A DNA stretch of 64,000 nucleotides from Pseudomonas putida. GTDB taxonomy: Bacteria > Pseudomonadota > Gammaproteobacteria > Pseudomonadales > Pseudomonadaceae. Positions 18,415-28,285 of this stretch are shown piece after piece; position 1 is the stretch's first letter; the number at the start of each line of letters is the position of its first letter. A program made the position numbers and the translations under genes. The stretch covers positions 2,631,001 to 2,695,000 of the forward strand of contig CP163498.1 of assembly GCA_041071465.1 (NCBI GenBank), in the 5' to 3' direction. Below the pieces are notes generated by a model, which searched no databases, had not been told where the DNA came from, and worked only from the letters and a program-made list of their open reading frames with translations.

Positions 18415-19517
18415 TCAACTGCGTTTGTAAGCCTCGACAGCCTTCAGCCGCTCACGCTTGAGCGCTTCGCCCAGCGCCTGGCCCGTCAGCCCGGCTTGCA
18501 CCAGCGGCTTCACATCCACCGCTCGCGCCGCTGCTGCGCCACGCAGATAATCGGCTTGTGGATAACTCGACTTGCCATCGCCCAGCGCCGCCATCTCGCA
18601 CACGACAATGAAATCCTCGAACCGCTGCGGTCGCCGGTACACATCGAATTTCTGCAACAGCTCCAGCAGTGCCGTGGCTGGTAGCTCCTGCGCCTGGTTA
18701 CCCTGCGCCAGGCACTCTCCGGTAAGTAAGGCCAGTTCCTGGCATTCCCGTGGTGCCTTGAGGCGCTGGTTGACGGTTTTGATCGGCGCCGGTGCCAGCC
18801 CTCGCAACAGGCAGGCCCAGCGCACGTGCAGCGGTTGTTCGTGCGCTGCGGCTTGCTCCAGCGCCGCCAGGGCCTGTGTATCGTCGACAAGCTCAGGCAG
18901 TAGCTCGTGCAGGGCGCCGCAAGCGCCCAGCACTTGGAAGAACACCTGGGGGCGAGCCTCCATCAGCGCGCGCTCGATTTCCTTCCAGCTGCGCTCGGCG
19001 GTCAGTGCCTGCAGTTCGCCTGAGGCACTGATCTGGCGCATCAGTTCCAGGGTCTCGTCGGCAACCCGGAAACCCAGAGGCGCATAACGAGCAGCAAAGC
19101 GCGCGACGCGTAGTACGCGCAGAGGATCTTCGGCGAATGCCGGGAAACATGGCGCAAAAGGCGTTGATCGAGATCGTCCTTGCCATGGTAGGGGTCGTAC
19201 ACCGTGCCCGCTTCATCTTCAGCCATCGCATTGATGGTGAGGTCGCGGCGGATCAGGTCTTCTTCCAGGGTGACGTCGGGACTGGCATGAAAGGTAAACC
19301 CACCGTAGCCGCGCCCACTCTTGCGCTCGGTGCGCGCCAGGGCGTACTCCTCGCCGGTTTTCGGGTGCAGGAACACCGGGAAATCGGCACCGACCGGCCG
19401 GTAGCCCTTGGCAAGCATTTCTTCGACGGTAGCGCCAACCACCAGCCAGTCGATATCGCTGACCGGGCGGCCGAGCAGGCGGTCGCGCACGGCGCCGCCG
19501 ACTTTGTAGATGTGCAT
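18415..19517 (-). CDS. cca: CCA tRNA nucleotidyltransferase, frameshifted in this sequence
   Basis: It adds or repairs the 3' CCA of tRNAs. The N-terminal part has the class II nucleotidyltransferase signature [20 protein letters not shown] with the DxD metal pair, then [14 protein letters not shown] and [15 protein letters not shown]. The frame breaks after LLRHVS (residue 125). The normal continuation ([20 protein letters not shown]) lies in another frame, joining [13 protein letters not shown] to the stop at 18415. Restoring one base in the GGG run at 19142-19144 (plus strand) gives 367 aa, the normal length for this HD-less form. Probably an assembly error, since this enzyme is important for tRNA maturation. 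Confidence 0.92.
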
Positions 19518-19527
19518 GTGCAGCTCT

Positions 19528-19565
19528 CCATAACTGCCGACAGGATAACCTGTCGGCAGTTATGG
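19528..19565. terminator. Perfect 17-bp hairpin between spoVR and cca
   Basis: CCATAACTGCCGACAGG, four loop bases, then its exact complement. On the reverse strand it follows the spoVR stop by 7 nt, so it is well placed as terminator of prkA-yeaH-spoVR, but no T-run follows. Its last bases (ATGG) run into GGAGAG, the ribosome site of cca, whose ATG is 10 nt beyond the stem, so it may also affect cca translation. Confidence 0.6.
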
Positions 19566-19572
19566 GGTTGCA

Positions 19573-21141
19573 TCAGAGATGGTGGATAACGGCCAGGTCC
19601 ATGCGGCCATAGTCGGCGCTTTCGCCGTGCTCGCCGCGCGGGGGCATGTGGTGGGTTTTCATCACTTGCTCGCCCTGTACGGTCTCCAGGTGAATATCGA
19701 AGCCCCACAAGCGATGCAGGTGCTTGAGCACTTCATCGGTCGAGTCGCCCAGTGGTTTGCGGTTATGTTGCTGGTGGCGCAGGGTCAGTGAGCGGTCGCC
19801 GCGACGGTCGACGCTCCAGATCTGCACGTTCGGCTCACGGTTGCCTAGGTTGTATTGTGCTGCCAGCTGCTCACGAATCACCCGGTAGCCGGCTTCGTCA
19901 TGAATGGCAGGCACCAGTAGGTCGTCGCGCTGGTCGTCATCGAGGATGCTGAACAGCTTCAGGTCGCGCATTACCTTGGGCGACAGGTACTGCAGGATGA
20001 AGCTCTCGTCCTTGAAGCTGCTCATGGCGAACTTGATGGTAGAAAGCCAGTCACTGCCGGCAATGTCGGGGAACCAGTGGCGATCTTCCTCGGTCGGGTT
20101 TTCGCACATGCGGCGGATGTCGGTGTACATCGCGAATCCCAGCGCATAGGGGTTGATGCCGCTGTAGTAGGGGCTGTCGAAACCGGGCTGGAACACCACG
20201 CTGGTGTGCGACTGCAAAAACTCCATCATGAAGCCTTCGGTGATAAGCCCCTCGTCGTACAGGTCGTTCATCAGGGTGTAATGCCAGAAGGTTGCCCAGC
20301 CTTCGTTCATCACCTGGGTCTGGCGCTGCGGGTAGAAGTACTGGGCGATCTTGCGCACGATGCGCACCACTTCACGCTGCCAAGGTTCGAGCAACGGCGC
20401 GTTCTTTTCGATGAAGTACAGGATGTTTTCCTGCGGTTCGGCGGGGAAGCGCCCATCATCGCGGTCGTTGCCCTTTTCCGCGCTTTTCGGAATCGTCCGC
20501 CACAGGTCGTTGATCTGGCGCTGAAGGTGTTCTTCGCGCTCCTGTTGCCGGCGCCGCTCCTCCTCGGCGGAAATAGGGTAAGGCCGCTTGTAGCGGTCGA
20601 CGCCGTAGTTCATCAGCGCGTGGCAGGAGTCAATCAGGTCTTCCACCGCATCGATGCCGTGGCGCTCTTCGCATTGGGCGATGTACTGCTTGGCGAACAC
20701 CAGGTAGTCGATGATCGAACTGGCGTCAGTCCAGGTGCGGAACAGGTAATTGCCTTTGAAAAAACTGTTGTGGCCATAGCAGGCGTGAGCGATCACCAGT
20801 GCTTGCATGCACATGGTGTTTTCTTCCATCAGGTAGGCGATGCACGGGTCGGAGTTGATCACGATCTCGTAGGCCAGGCCCATCTGGCCGCGACTGTAGG
20901 ACTTTTCGGTACTGAGGAACTGCTTGCCGTAGGACCAGTGGTGATAGCCCAGCGGCATGCCGACCGAGGCGTAGGCGTCCATCATCTGCTCGGCAGTGAT
21001 GACCTCGATCTGGTTGGGGTAGGTGTCCAGGGCGTAACGCTCGGCCAGGCGGCTGATTTCCCGGTCGTAGGTCTGGATCAGCTCGAACGTCCACTCGGAC
21101 CCGGTGGAAATGGGTTGGCGTCTCTGTGCTCTGGCGGTCAT
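19573..21141 (-). CDS. SpoVR family protein (YcgB-like)
   Basis: 522 aa; SpoVR/YcgB family of unknown biochemical activity. Typical segments are [42 protein letters not shown], and [19 protein letters not shown] with conserved His/Glu that look like a possible metal site. Its start overlaps the yeaH stop by 4 nt (ATGA), making it the last gene of prkA-yeaH-spoVR. In enterobacteria this trio is RpoS- and nitrogen-starvation-linked. Soluble; no signal peptide. Confidence 0.93.
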   Translation of the reverse strand: MTARAQRRQPISTGSEWTFELIQTYDREISRLAERYALDTYPNQIEVITAEQMMDAYASVGMPLGYHHWSYGKQFLSTEKSYSRGQMGLAYEIVINSDPCIAYLMEENTMCMQALVIAHACYGHNSFFKGNYLFRTWTDASSIIDYLVFAKQYIAQCEERHGIDAVEDLIDSCHALMNYGVDRYKRPYPISAEEERRRQQEREEHLQRQINDLWRTIPKSAEKGNDRDDGRFPAEPQENILYFIEKNAPLLEPWQREVVRIVRKIAQYFYPQRQTQVMNEGWATFWHYTLMNDLYDEGLITEGFMMEFLQSHTSVVFQPGFDSPYYSGINPYALGFAMYTDIRRMCENPTEEDRHWFPDIAGSDWLSTIKFAMSSFKDESFILQYLSPKVMRDLKLFSILDDDQRDDLLVPAIHDEAGYRVIREQLAAQYNLGNREPNVQIWSVDRRGDRSLTLRHQQHNRKPLGDSTDEVLKHLHRLWGFDIHLETVQGEQVMKTHHMPPRGEHGESADYGRMDLAVIHHL

Positions 21142-22412
21142 GTGGCTAACCTGCGCTGGAAGAGTTCACGGAAGACCGGGTAGATGTCGCCGGCCGATAC
21201 CAGCTGCTGCTGGGCGAACGTGTCGGGGTAGGCTTCGCCGATGCGCTCGTATTCATACCACAGCGCCTGGTGTTCACGGGGGGTGATCTCAACGTAAGTG
21301 TAGTACTGCACATGCGGCATGATCTGCTTGGAGAGGATGTCGCGGCAGATCGGCGAGTCGTCGTTCCAGTTGTCGCCGTCGGAGGCTTGTGCGGCGTAGA
21401 TGTTCCAGTCGCTGGCCGGGTAGCGTTCGGCCATGATCTCCTGCATCAACTTCAGGGCGCTGGAGACGATGGTGCCGCCGGTTTCCCGCGAGTAGAAGAA
21501 CTCTTCCTCATCGACTTCACGGGCACTGGTGTGATGGCGAATGAACACCACTTCGATGCGGTCGTAGTTACGCTTGAGGAACAGGTACAGCAGGATGAAG
21601 AAGCGCTTGGCGATGTCCTTGGTGGCCTGGGTCATCGAGCCGGATACGTCCATCAGGCAGAACATCACCGCCTTCGAGCTGGGGTTGGGTTGTTTGACCA
21701 GCAGGTTGTACTTGAGGTCGAAGGTATCGAGGAAGGGCAGGCGGTTGATGCGCGCCTTCAAGCGTTCGATTTCCTGTTCGACTTCCTGGATATCGGTGAA
21801 GTTGTCTGGCTCTTCGACCCGCAGGCGGTCCAGTTCCTTTTGCGCTTCACGCAACAGGGCGCGGCTGCTGCCGGTCAGGGCGATGCGCCGGGCGTGGGCC
21901 GAACGCAGGGTGCGCACGATGTTGATACGCGACGGGTTGCCTTCGTTGGCGATACCGGCGCGCACGGTCTTGAAGGTGTCGGCGCCCGTCAGGTGACGCT
22001 TGACCAGGTTGGGCAGCTCGAGGTCCTCGAACATGAATTCGAGAAACTCTTCCTGAGTGATCTGGAAGACGAATTCGTCCATGCCCTCGCCGGAGTTGCC
22101 CGCTTTACCGCGACCGCCGCCGCCACCTCCACCGCCTTGCGGGCGCGGGATGTGTTCACCGGCGGTGAATTCCTTGTTGCCAGGGTGCACGATGGTCTGT
22201 TTGCCCCCGCGACCATGGTGCAGCACCGGCTCGTCGATGTCGCGGCCGGGAATGCTGATTTGCTCGCCGTGTTCCATGTCCATGATGGAACGGCGGCTCA
22301 CCGCCTCTTCGACGGCTTTCTTGATGTGTTCGCGGTACCGCCGCAGGAAGCGTTGGCGGTTGACCGTGCTCTTGTTCTTGCCGTTCAGGCGTCGGTCTAT
22401 AACGTAGCTCAT
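21138..22412 (-). CDS. yeaH: DUF444/YeaH family von Willebrand factor A protein
   Basis: 424 aa from the ATG at 22412, which has GGAGGGACC immediately upstream; an earlier in-frame ATG at 22442 is less likely. A basic N-terminus ([20 protein letters not shown]) and a glycine-rich stretch (about 90-105) precede a C-terminal vWA domain with the MIDAS motif [18 protein letters not shown]. Partner of the PrkA kinase in the conserved prkA-yeaH-spoVR operon; molecular role unknown. Confidence 0.94.
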   Translation of the reverse strand: MSYVIDRRLNGKNKSTVNRQRFLRRYREHIKKAVEEAVSRRSIMDMEHGEQISIPGRDIDEPVLHHGRGGKQTIVHPGNKEFTAGEHIPRPQGGGGGGGGRGKAGNSGEGMDEFVFQITQEEFLEFMFEDLELPNLVKRHLTGADTFKTVRAGIANEGNPSRINIVRTLRSAHARRIALTGSSRALLREAQKELDRLRVEEPDNFTDIQEVEQEIERLKARINRLPFLDTFDLKYNLLVKQPNPSSKAVMFCLMDVSGSMTQATKDIAKRFFILLYLFLKRNYDRIEVVFIRHHTSAREVDEEEFFYSRETGGTIVSSALKLMQEIMAERYPASDWNIYAAQASDGDNWNDDSPICRDILSKQIMPHVQYYTYVEITPREHQALWYEYERIGEAYPDTFAQQQLVSAGDIYPVFRELFQRRLAT

Positions 22413-22431
22413 GGTCCCTCCGGTAGCTGGG

Positions 22432-22553
22432 AGCAGCTGCAAGCCACAAGCTTCTGGCTGCAGGAAAGAGCAGCCACCGCTGCTGCAAGCTACAGCGCCG
22501 GGCTTGCGCTCGGCGCTAGGCAGCTTGAAGCTTGCGGCTTGTAGCTTGCCGCT
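22432..22553. repeat. Long imperfect inverted repeat between prkA and yeaH
   Basis: Arms of about 30 nt (22432-22461 and 22520-22553) are imperfect complements built around AAGCTTGxGGCTTG, enclosing about 58 nt with further GC-rich self-complementarity. It fills nearly the whole prkA-yeaH spacer, starting at the prkA stop. Such structures can dampen read-through or protect the upstream mRNA end; that role is inferred. Confidence 0.6.
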
Positions 22554-24476
22554 TTATTGCGATTTCCTGACCCGCAGGTACCATTCCGACAGCAGACGTA
22601 CCTGTTTGTCGGTGTAACCACGCTCCACCATCCGGGTGACGAAGTCGTTGTGTTTCTTCTGATCCTCTTTGCTGGCCTTGGCGTTGAAGCTGATGACAGG
22701 CAGCAGGTCTTCGGTGTTGGAGAACATTTTCTTCTCGATCACCACCCGCAGCTTTTCATAGCTCAGCCAGCTTGGATTCTTGCCGTTGTTGTTGGCGCGT
22801 GCGCGCAGTACGAAGTTGACGATCTCGTTGCGGAAGTCTTTCGGGTTGCTGATGCCGGCCGGTTTCTCGATCTTCTCCAGCTCCTCGTTGAGGGCGATAC
22901 GGTTGAGGATCTCGCCGGTTTCCGGGTCGCGGTATTCCTGGTCCTGGATCCAGAAGTCGGCATACAGCACGTAGCGGTCGAAGATGTTCTGGCCGTATTC
23001 GCTGTAGGACTCCAGGTAGGCTGTCTGGATTTCCTTGCCGATAAACTCGATGTAGCGCGGCGCCAGGTATTCCTTCAGGTAGCGCAGGTAGCGTTCGCGC
23101 ACCTCGGCCGGGAACTGTTCCTGCTCGATCTGCTGCTCCAGCACGTACAGCAGGTGCACTGGGTTGGCGGCAATTTCGTGTGGGTCGAAGTTGAACACCT
23201 TGGAGAGGATCTTGAAGGCGAAGCGAGTGGAAAGGCCGTTCATGCCCTCGTCAACGCCTGCCGAGTCGCGGTATTCCTGGATCGACTTGGCCTTCGGATC
23301 GGTATCCTTGAGGTTTTCTCCGTCGTAGACACGCATCTTCGAGTAGATGTTGGAGTTCTCTGGCTCTTTCAGGCGTGAAAGCACCGTGAACTGGGCCAGC
23401 ATCTTGAGCGTATCCGGTGCGCAATGAGCCTTGGACAGCGAGCTGTTGACCAGCAGTTTGTCGTAGATCTTGATTTCATCGCTGACGCGCAGGCAGTACG
23501 GCACCTTGACGATGTAGATACGGTCGATGAACGCTTCGTTGTTCTTGTTGTTGCGGAAGGTATGCCACTCCGATTCGTTGGAGTGCGCCAACAGGATGCC
23601 GGTATAGGGAATCGCCCCCAGGCCCTCGGTGCTGTTGTAGTTGCCTTCCTGGGTAGCGGTGAGCAAGGGGTGCAGCACCTTGATCGGCGCCTTGAACATT
23701 TCGACGAATTCCATCAGGCCCTGGTTGGCCCGGCACAGTGCGCCCGAGTAGCTGTAAGCATCGGCGTCGTTCTGTGGGTATTCTTCAAGCTTGCGGATAT
23801 CCACCTTACCGACCAGGGCAGAGATGTCCTGGTTGTTCTCGTCGCCGGGTTCGGTCTTGGCAATGGCGATCTGGTTGAGAATCGACGGGTAGAGTTTCAC
23901 CACCTTGAACTTGGAGATATCGCCGCCGAACTCCTGCAGGCGCTTGGTGGCCCAAGGCGACATGATGGTATTCAGGTAGCGCCGTGGGATACCGAACTCT
24001 TCCTCGAGAATGGCCCCATCTTCGGTAGCGTTGAACAGTCCCAGCGGTGACTCGAATACCGGCGAGCCCTTGATCGCATAGAACGGCACCTTTTCCATCA
24101 GCTGCTTGAGCTTTTCCGCCAGCGACGACTTGCCGCCGCCTACCGGGCCCAGCAGATAGAGGATTTGTTTCTTCTCTTCCAGGCCTTGGGCGGCGTGGCG
24201 GAAGTACGACACGATCTGGTCGATGCACTCTTCCATGCCATGGAAGTCGGCAAAGGCCGGATAGCGGCGGATAACCTTGTTGGAGAAGATTCGCGACAGC
24301 CTGGAGTTGGTAGAGGTGTCGATCAGCTCTGGCTCACCGATGGCCAGCAACAGCCGTTCGGCCGCCGATGCGTAGGCACTGCGATCCCCTTTGCACAGCT
24401 CGAGGTACTCCTGCAGCGAGAGTTCTTCCTGGCGCGTAGACTCGAAACGTTGTTGGAAGTGGCTAAAAATACTCAT
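22554..24476 (-). CDS. prkA: PrkA family serine protein kinase (AAA+ domain)
   Basis: 640 aa. The N-terminal AAA-type region has Walker A LGPVGGGKSSL (about 109-119) and the conserved IPYTGILLAHSNESEW region. The C-terminal part carries the PrkA kinase-like domain (NFVLRARANNNGKNPSWLSYEKLR). The start MSIFSHFQQRFESTRQEELS is characteristic. Known family role: a stress-associated protein, described as kinase and/or AAA protease, first gene of prkA-yeaH-spoVR. The upstream 283-nt spacer holds its promoter; no clear sigma signature could be assigned. Confidence 0.95.
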   Translation of the reverse strand: MSIFSHFQQRFESTRQEELSLQEYLELCKGDRSAYASAAERLLLAIGEPELIDTSTNSRLSRIFSNKVIRRYPAFADFHGMEECIDQIVSYFRHAAQGLEEKKQILYLLGPVGGGKSSLAEKLKQLMEKVPFYAIKGSPVFESPLGLFNATEDGAILEEEFGIPRRYLNTIMSPWATKRLQEFGGDISKFKVVKLYPSILNQIAIAKTEPGDENNQDISALVGKVDIRKLEEYPQNDADAYSYSGALCRANQGLMEFVEMFKAPIKVLHPLLTATQEGNYNSTEGLGAIPYTGILLAHSNESEWHTFRNNKNNEAFIDRIYIVKVPYCLRVSDEIKIYDKLLVNSSLSKAHCAPDTLKMLAQFTVLSRLKEPENSNIYSKMRVYDGENLKDTDPKAKSIQEYRDSAGVDEGMNGLSTRFAFKILSKVFNFDPHEIAANPVHLLYVLEQQIEQEQFPAEVRERYLRYLKEYLAPRYIEFIGKEIQTAYLESYSEYGQNIFDRYVLYADFWIQDQEYRDPETGEILNRIALNEELEKIEKPAGISNPKDFRNEIVNFVLRARANNNGKNPSWLSYEKLRVVIEKKMFSNTEDLLPVISFNAKASKEDQKKHNDFVTRMVERGYTDKQVRLLSEWYLRVRKSQ

Positions 24477-24759
24477 GACGTCACCTCGCTCGATACGTGG
24501 AGACGACGCCGGATCAGTCAGCTGATGCTGGCATGCAACCGGGTTCGCCGATTGCTGTATACCCCCCAGAACACCCTGTAACGCTACCGATGACCCGCAC
24601 GCCGGTGTACCGGCTCTCCCCTTTTTTGGATGGCCTGAGCTTAAGCGTAGTTGGTTATCTGCAAGGTCAAGGGGCGAGGAGGGCAGAAGTTACCAACTAC
24701 CGTTCGTCAGATAACCCGCCAGCCCGCACGGGGCGCGGGCTGCGGGAAAAATGAAAAAA

Positions 24760-25092
24760 TTATTCGGCGGCGCCTTGGGCGGTCTCGGCCGGGTAGGTGG
24801 CGCGCCACAGTTCGAAGCCGCCGTCCACGCTGTAAACGTCGGAGAAGCCCTGGCCGACCAGGTAGGCGGCAGCGCTCTGGCTGGAATTGCCGTGATAGCA
24901 GACCACCAGGGTCGGGGCGTCGAGGTCGGCGCCGCGGATGAAATCGGCGACCGAATGGTTATCCAGGTGCCGGGCACCGGTGATATGGCCGGCAGCGAAG
25001 GCTTGTGCGTCGCGAATGTCGACGACAACCGCACCTTCTTGCTTGCGAAGCTCCAAGGCCTGCTCGGGAGGGATGCGCTTGAATTCGCTCAT
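24760..25092 (-). CDS. glpE: Thiosulfate sulfurtransferase GlpE (single-domain rhodanese)
   Basis: 110 aa, [20 protein letters not shown]. One rhodanese domain with the active-site loop [13 protein letters not shown]; the cysteine is about residue 65. It transfers sulfane sulfur from thiosulfate to acceptors such as cyanide or thioredoxin. The start at 25092 gives the normal family length; the longer frame to 25227 overlaps apaH. It is the last gene of the lptD-to-glpE series, 14 nt after apaH. A hairpin AGCCCGC/GCGGGCT at 24721-24741 follows but lacks a T-run. Confidence 0.94.
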   Translation of the reverse strand: MSEFKRIPPEQALELRKQEGAVVVDIRDAQAFAAGHITGARHLDNHSVADFIRGADLDAPTLVVCYHGNSSQSAAAYLVGQGFSDVYSVDGGFELWRATYPAETAQGAAE

Positions 25093-25106
25093 GGGTACTA
25101 CTTCCT

Positions 25107-25973
25107 TCAGGTGTGGTCGTTGAGTGTAGTGGGTTGTGCCGGTTGGCGCAGGGTGCCGTCGTCGGCGCAATCGCAGCGGTGGTATTCGCCACTGTCGACG
25201 TTGTACAGGGTCATGGCGCCGCCCCACACGCAGCCGGTGTCCAGGGCAATGATGCCCGGTTCGTCGACGCGGCCTTCGAGGGCGGCCCAGTGGCCGAAGA
25301 TGATTGTCACGTGCCGCGAGCGACGGCCCTTGTGTGCAAACCAGGGCTTGTAACCCTTGGGCGCGGTACCCAGGCCTTCCTTGCTCTTGAGGTCAAGCTT
25401 GCCCTCGGCGGTGCAGAAGCGCATGCGCGTGAGGTAGTTGGTGATGACCCGCAGGCGCTCGACACCGGTGAGGTTCTTGCTCCACTTGTTCGGCTCGTTA
25501 CCGTACATGCCGTCCAGGTAGAGCTTCAGGCGGCTATCATCGCGTAGCGCTTCTTCCACCTCGGCCGCATAGCCAAGGGCCTGGCCGAGCGTCCACTGTG
25601 GTGGAATGCCGGCGTGGGCCATGGCGATGCCGCGTGCCTCGTCGTAATGCAGCAGCTTCTGCTGGCGCAGCCAGTCGAACAGCGGGTCGGCGTCCGGCGC
25701 TTCGATGATTTCGCGCAGGGTGTCGCTTTTCTTGAGGCGCTCTACGTTGTGCCAGGCGGCCAGCAGATGCAGGTCATGGTTGCCCAGCACGCAGACCAGT
25801 GACTGGCGGATCGAGTAGAGGAAGCGCAGGGTTTCCAGTGACTCAGGGCCGCGGTTGACCAGGTCGCCGACCAGCCACAGGCGGTCGACGGCGGGGTTGA
25901 AGCTGACGCGCTCGAGCAGGCACTTGAGTGGCTGCAGGCAGCCCTGCAGGTCGCCGACGGCGTAAGTGGCCAT
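25107..25973 (-). CDS. apaH: Bis(5'-nucleosyl)-tetraphosphatase (symmetrical) ApaH
   Basis: 288 aa. It hydrolyses Ap4A to two ADP and so controls alarmone and RNA-cap levels. Calcineurin-type metallophosphatase motifs are present in order: [34 protein letters not shown], and GHWAALEG. Its ATG overlaps the apaG stop by one base (TGATG), indicating coupling. Confidence 0.97.
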   Translation of the reverse strand: MATYAVGDLQGCLQPLKCLLERVSFNPAVDRLWLVGDLVNRGPESLETLRFLYSIRQSLVCVLGNHDLHLLAAWHNVERLKKSDTLREIIEAPDADPLFDWLRQQKLLHYDEARGIAMAHAGIPPQWTLGQALGYAAEVEEALRDDSRLKLYLDGMYGNEPNKWSKNLTGVERLRVITNYLTRMRFCTAEGKLDLKSKEGLGTAPKGYKPWFAHKGRRSRHVTIIFGHWAALEGRVDEPGIIALDTGCVWGGAMTLYNVDSGEYHRCDCADDGTLRQPAQPTTLNDHT

Positions 25974-26353
25974 CAGTGCAGCGCCCCCGGTACCGCCAGG
26001 CGGAACGGGGCGATCTCGGCGTCGAAGCGTTTACCGTCTTCGGCAAACATCTGGTAGCTGCCCTGCATGGTGCCCACGCGGGTACTGATGACGGCGCCGC
26101 TGCTGTAGGTGTGGCTCTGGCCCGGGTCGATGTTGGGCTGTTGGCCGACCACGCCGGCACCGCGCACTTCCTCGACTTCGCCGTCACCGTTGGTGATCAG
26201 CCAGTGGCGTGACAGCAGCTTGGCTTTGAGCGAGCCGTTGTTCTGCACGGTAATGGTGTAGGCGAAAGCGAAACGACTGTTTTCGGGGTCGGATTGTTCT
26301 TTCAGGTAGCGGGTCACGACGCTGACGTCGATTTGATAGCGGGGGTCGGACAT
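25973..26353 (-). CDS. apaG: ApaG domain protein (Co2+/Mg2+ efflux-associated)
   Basis: 126 aa starting [20 protein letters not shown]. Fibronectin-like fold of the ApaG family with [29 protein letters not shown] and [18 protein letters not shown]. The biochemical function is uncertain. The inner ATG at 26353 matches the usual length; an in-frame start 27 nt upstream is possible. Coupled to apaH. Confidence 0.95.
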
Positions 26354-26456
26354 GCAAGGGCCTTGGGCGAACTGACGCAATAACGCAGTCTAGGCCATTG
26401 GGAGGGGCGAGGGCCAGCGGTGCAGGGGCTTGGGGTTTTCTGTTGTCGGTGCCGGT

Positions 26457-26482
26457 CTCTTCGCGGGTTTAACCGCGAAGAG
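26457..26482. repeat. REP-like palindrome between rsmA and apaG
   Basis: CTCTTCGCGG and CCGCGAAGAG form a perfect 10-bp stem around TTTAA-type loop sequence, with partly complementary flanks (GTGCCGGT / CGGTACAGG). It belongs to the same repeat family as 43866-43913. It lies 17 nt past the rsmA stop and may stabilise or attenuate the operon transcript. Confidence 0.65.
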
Positions 26483-26498
26483 CTCGGTACAGGTGATA

Positions 26499-27299
26499 TC
26501 AGGCTTGCTGATCAGCCAGTTGGTCGGCCAGGCGCACGAAGGCTGCCAGGTCCAGCTGTTCAGGACGCAGGCTGCCATCCACACCAGCGGCCTCGATGGC
26601 CGCGCTGTCGAGCAGGCCCTTCATGGTGTTGCGCAGGGTTTTGCGACGCTGGTTGAACGCCTCGCGTACCACCTGCTCCAGCAGCTTCGCATCCTTGGCC
26701 GGGTGGGGCAGCACTTCGTGCGGCACCAGGCGGACGATGGCTGAATCGACTTTTGGCGGTGGGTTGAAGGCGCCAGGGCCGACATTGAACAGGTGCTCCA
26801 CGCGGCAGTGGTACTGCACCATGATCGACAGGCGCCCCCAGTCACCCCCGCCAGGGCCGGCTGCCATGCGCTCGACCACTTCCTTCTGCAGCATGAAGTG
26901 CATGTCGCGGATAAGCCCGGCATGGCTGAGCAGGTGGAAGATCAGCGGGGTGGAGATGTTGTAGGGCAGGTTGCCCACTACCTTGAGGCTGCGTGGCGGC
27001 ACGCCCAGCTGGTTGAAGTCGAACTTCAGGGCGTCGCCCTGGTGCAGGCGGAAGTTGCCGCGATCAGCGAACTTGTGCTGCAGGATCGGTACCAGGTCCT
27101 TGTCCAGCTCCACCACGTCCAGTTGTGCGCCGCTGCCCAGCAGGCCTTCGGTCAGGGCGCCCTGGCCTGGGCCGATTTCCAGCAGGTGTTCGCCGGCCTT
27201 GGCGTTGATGGCACGCAGGATGCGGTCGATGACGCCGGCGTCGTGCAGGAAGTTCTGGCCGAAGCGCTTGCGCGCCCGGTGTTGGTATTGCTCGTTCAT
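26499..27299 (-). CDS. rsmA: 16S rRNA (A1518/A1519-N6) dimethyltransferase RsmA/KsgA
   Basis: 266 aa, [20 protein letters not shown]. It dimethylates two adjacent adenines in the 16S 3' hairpin during 30S assembly. SAM-binding motif I is [15 protein letters not shown] and the catalytic NLPY is in [14 protein letters not shown]. The start at 27299 overlaps the pdxA stop region by 4 nt; the longer frame to 27671 is a shadow within pdxA. Confidence 0.97.
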   Translation of the reverse strand: MNEQYQHRARKRFGQNFLHDAGVIDRILRAINAKAGEHLLEIGPGQGALTEGLLGSGAQLDVVELDKDLVPILQHKFADRGNFRLHQGDALKFDFNQLGVPPRSLKVVGNLPYNISTPLIFHLLSHAGLIRDMHFMLQKEVVERMAAGPGGGDWGRLSIMVQYHCRVEHLFNVGPGAFNPPPKVDSAIVRLVPHEVLPHPAKDAKLLEQVVREAFNQRRKTLRNTMKGLLDSAAIEAAGVDGSLRPEQLDLAAFVRLADQLADQQA

Positions 27300-28285
27300 G
27301 GTCGGTTCTCGGCCATCTGGTAGGCGGTTTCCAGCGCGACGCGAAGGCTGCCGGTGTCGACCTTGCCGGTGCCGGCCAGGTCCAGGGCGGTGCCGTGATC
27401 GACCGATGTACGGATGATCGGCAGGCCCAGGGTCACGTTCACTGCAGCGCCGAAGCCTTTGTACTTGAGTACGGGCAGGCCCTGGTCGTGGTACATCGCC
27501 AGCACCGCATCGCAGTGCTCCAGATATTTGGGGGTAAACAGGGTATCGGCCGGCAGCGGCCCGCGCAGGTCCATGCCTTCGGTGCGCAGGCGGGCCAGGG
27601 TCGGCTCGATGATGTCGATTTCCTCGCGGCCCAGGTGGCCGCCCTCGCCCGCATGCGGGTTGAGGCCACACACCAGAATACGCGGGTTGGCAATGCCGAA
27701 CTTGTCGCGCATGTCGGCATGCAGGATACGGGTTACACGTTCGATGCGCTCGGCTGTGATGGCGTCGGCAATATCACGCAGCGGCAGGTGCGTGGTTACA
27801 AGCGCCACGCGCAGGCCACGGGTCGCCAGCATCATCACCACTTGCGCGGTATGGGTCAGTTCGGCAAGGAACTCGGTATGCCCGGAAAAGGCGATACCGC
27901 TTTCATTGATCACACCCTTGTGCACCGGGGCGGTGATCATCCCGGCGAAGTGCCCGTCCAGGCAGCCTTGGCCCGCGCGGGTCAGGGTTTCCAGCACGAA
28001 CGCGGCGTTGGCTTTGTCGAGCTGGCCTGATGTTACGGGCGCTGCCAGGGGGGTATCCCAAACGTACAGGCTACCGGCTGGCGCCGGCTGCTCAGGCCAT
28101 TGGCCTGGGGCTACTGACAGCAGGTTGACGGCCAGCCCCAGCTGCGTGGCCCGCTCGGCGAGCAGGTCACGGCTGGTGATGGCGATCAGGGGATGAGGCT
28201 GGGCGTCTGCGGCGAGCAGCAGGCACAGGTCGGGACCTATGCCGGCCGGCTCGCCGGGCGTGACGGCGAAGCGCAGGGGCTTCAC
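27296..28285 (-). CDS. pdxA: 4-hydroxythreonine-4-phosphate dehydrogenase PdxA
   Basis: 329 aa. NAD-dependent oxidation of 4-phosphohydroxy-threonine in pyridoxal-phosphate synthesis. [12 protein letters not shown] at the N-terminus, the metal-site histidines in [21 protein letters not shown] and [12 protein letters not shown], and [15 protein letters not shown] near the end are typical. It overlaps rsmA and surA by 4 nt on each side. Confidence 0.97.
   Translation of the reverse strand: MKPLRFAVTPGEPAGIGPDLCLLLAADAQPHPLIAITSRDLLAERATQLGLAVNLLSVAPGQWPEQPAPAGSLYVWDTPLAAPVTSGQLDKANAAFVLETLTRAGQGCLDGHFAGMITAPVHKGVINESGIAFSGHTEFLAELTHTAQVVMMLATRGLRVALVTTHLPLRDIADAITAERIERVTRILHADMRDKFGIANPRILVCGLNPHAGEGGHLGREEIDIIEPTLARLRTEGMDLRGPLPADTLFTPKYLEHCDAVLAMYHDQGLPVLKYKGFGAAVNVTLGLPIIRTSVDHGTALDLAGTGKVDTGSLRVALETAYQMAENRP

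Noticed and set aside
24477..24759. RpoN (-24/-12) promoter for prkA
   Set aside because: TGGCATGCAA is seen only on the wrong strand, and no GG-N10-GC element with proper TTGC lies in the prkA direction.
26499..27671. Longer rsmA form starting at 27671
   Set aside because: The extra 124 codons overlap pdxA in another frame and are not RsmA-like; [20 protein letters not shown] at 27299 is the normal start.
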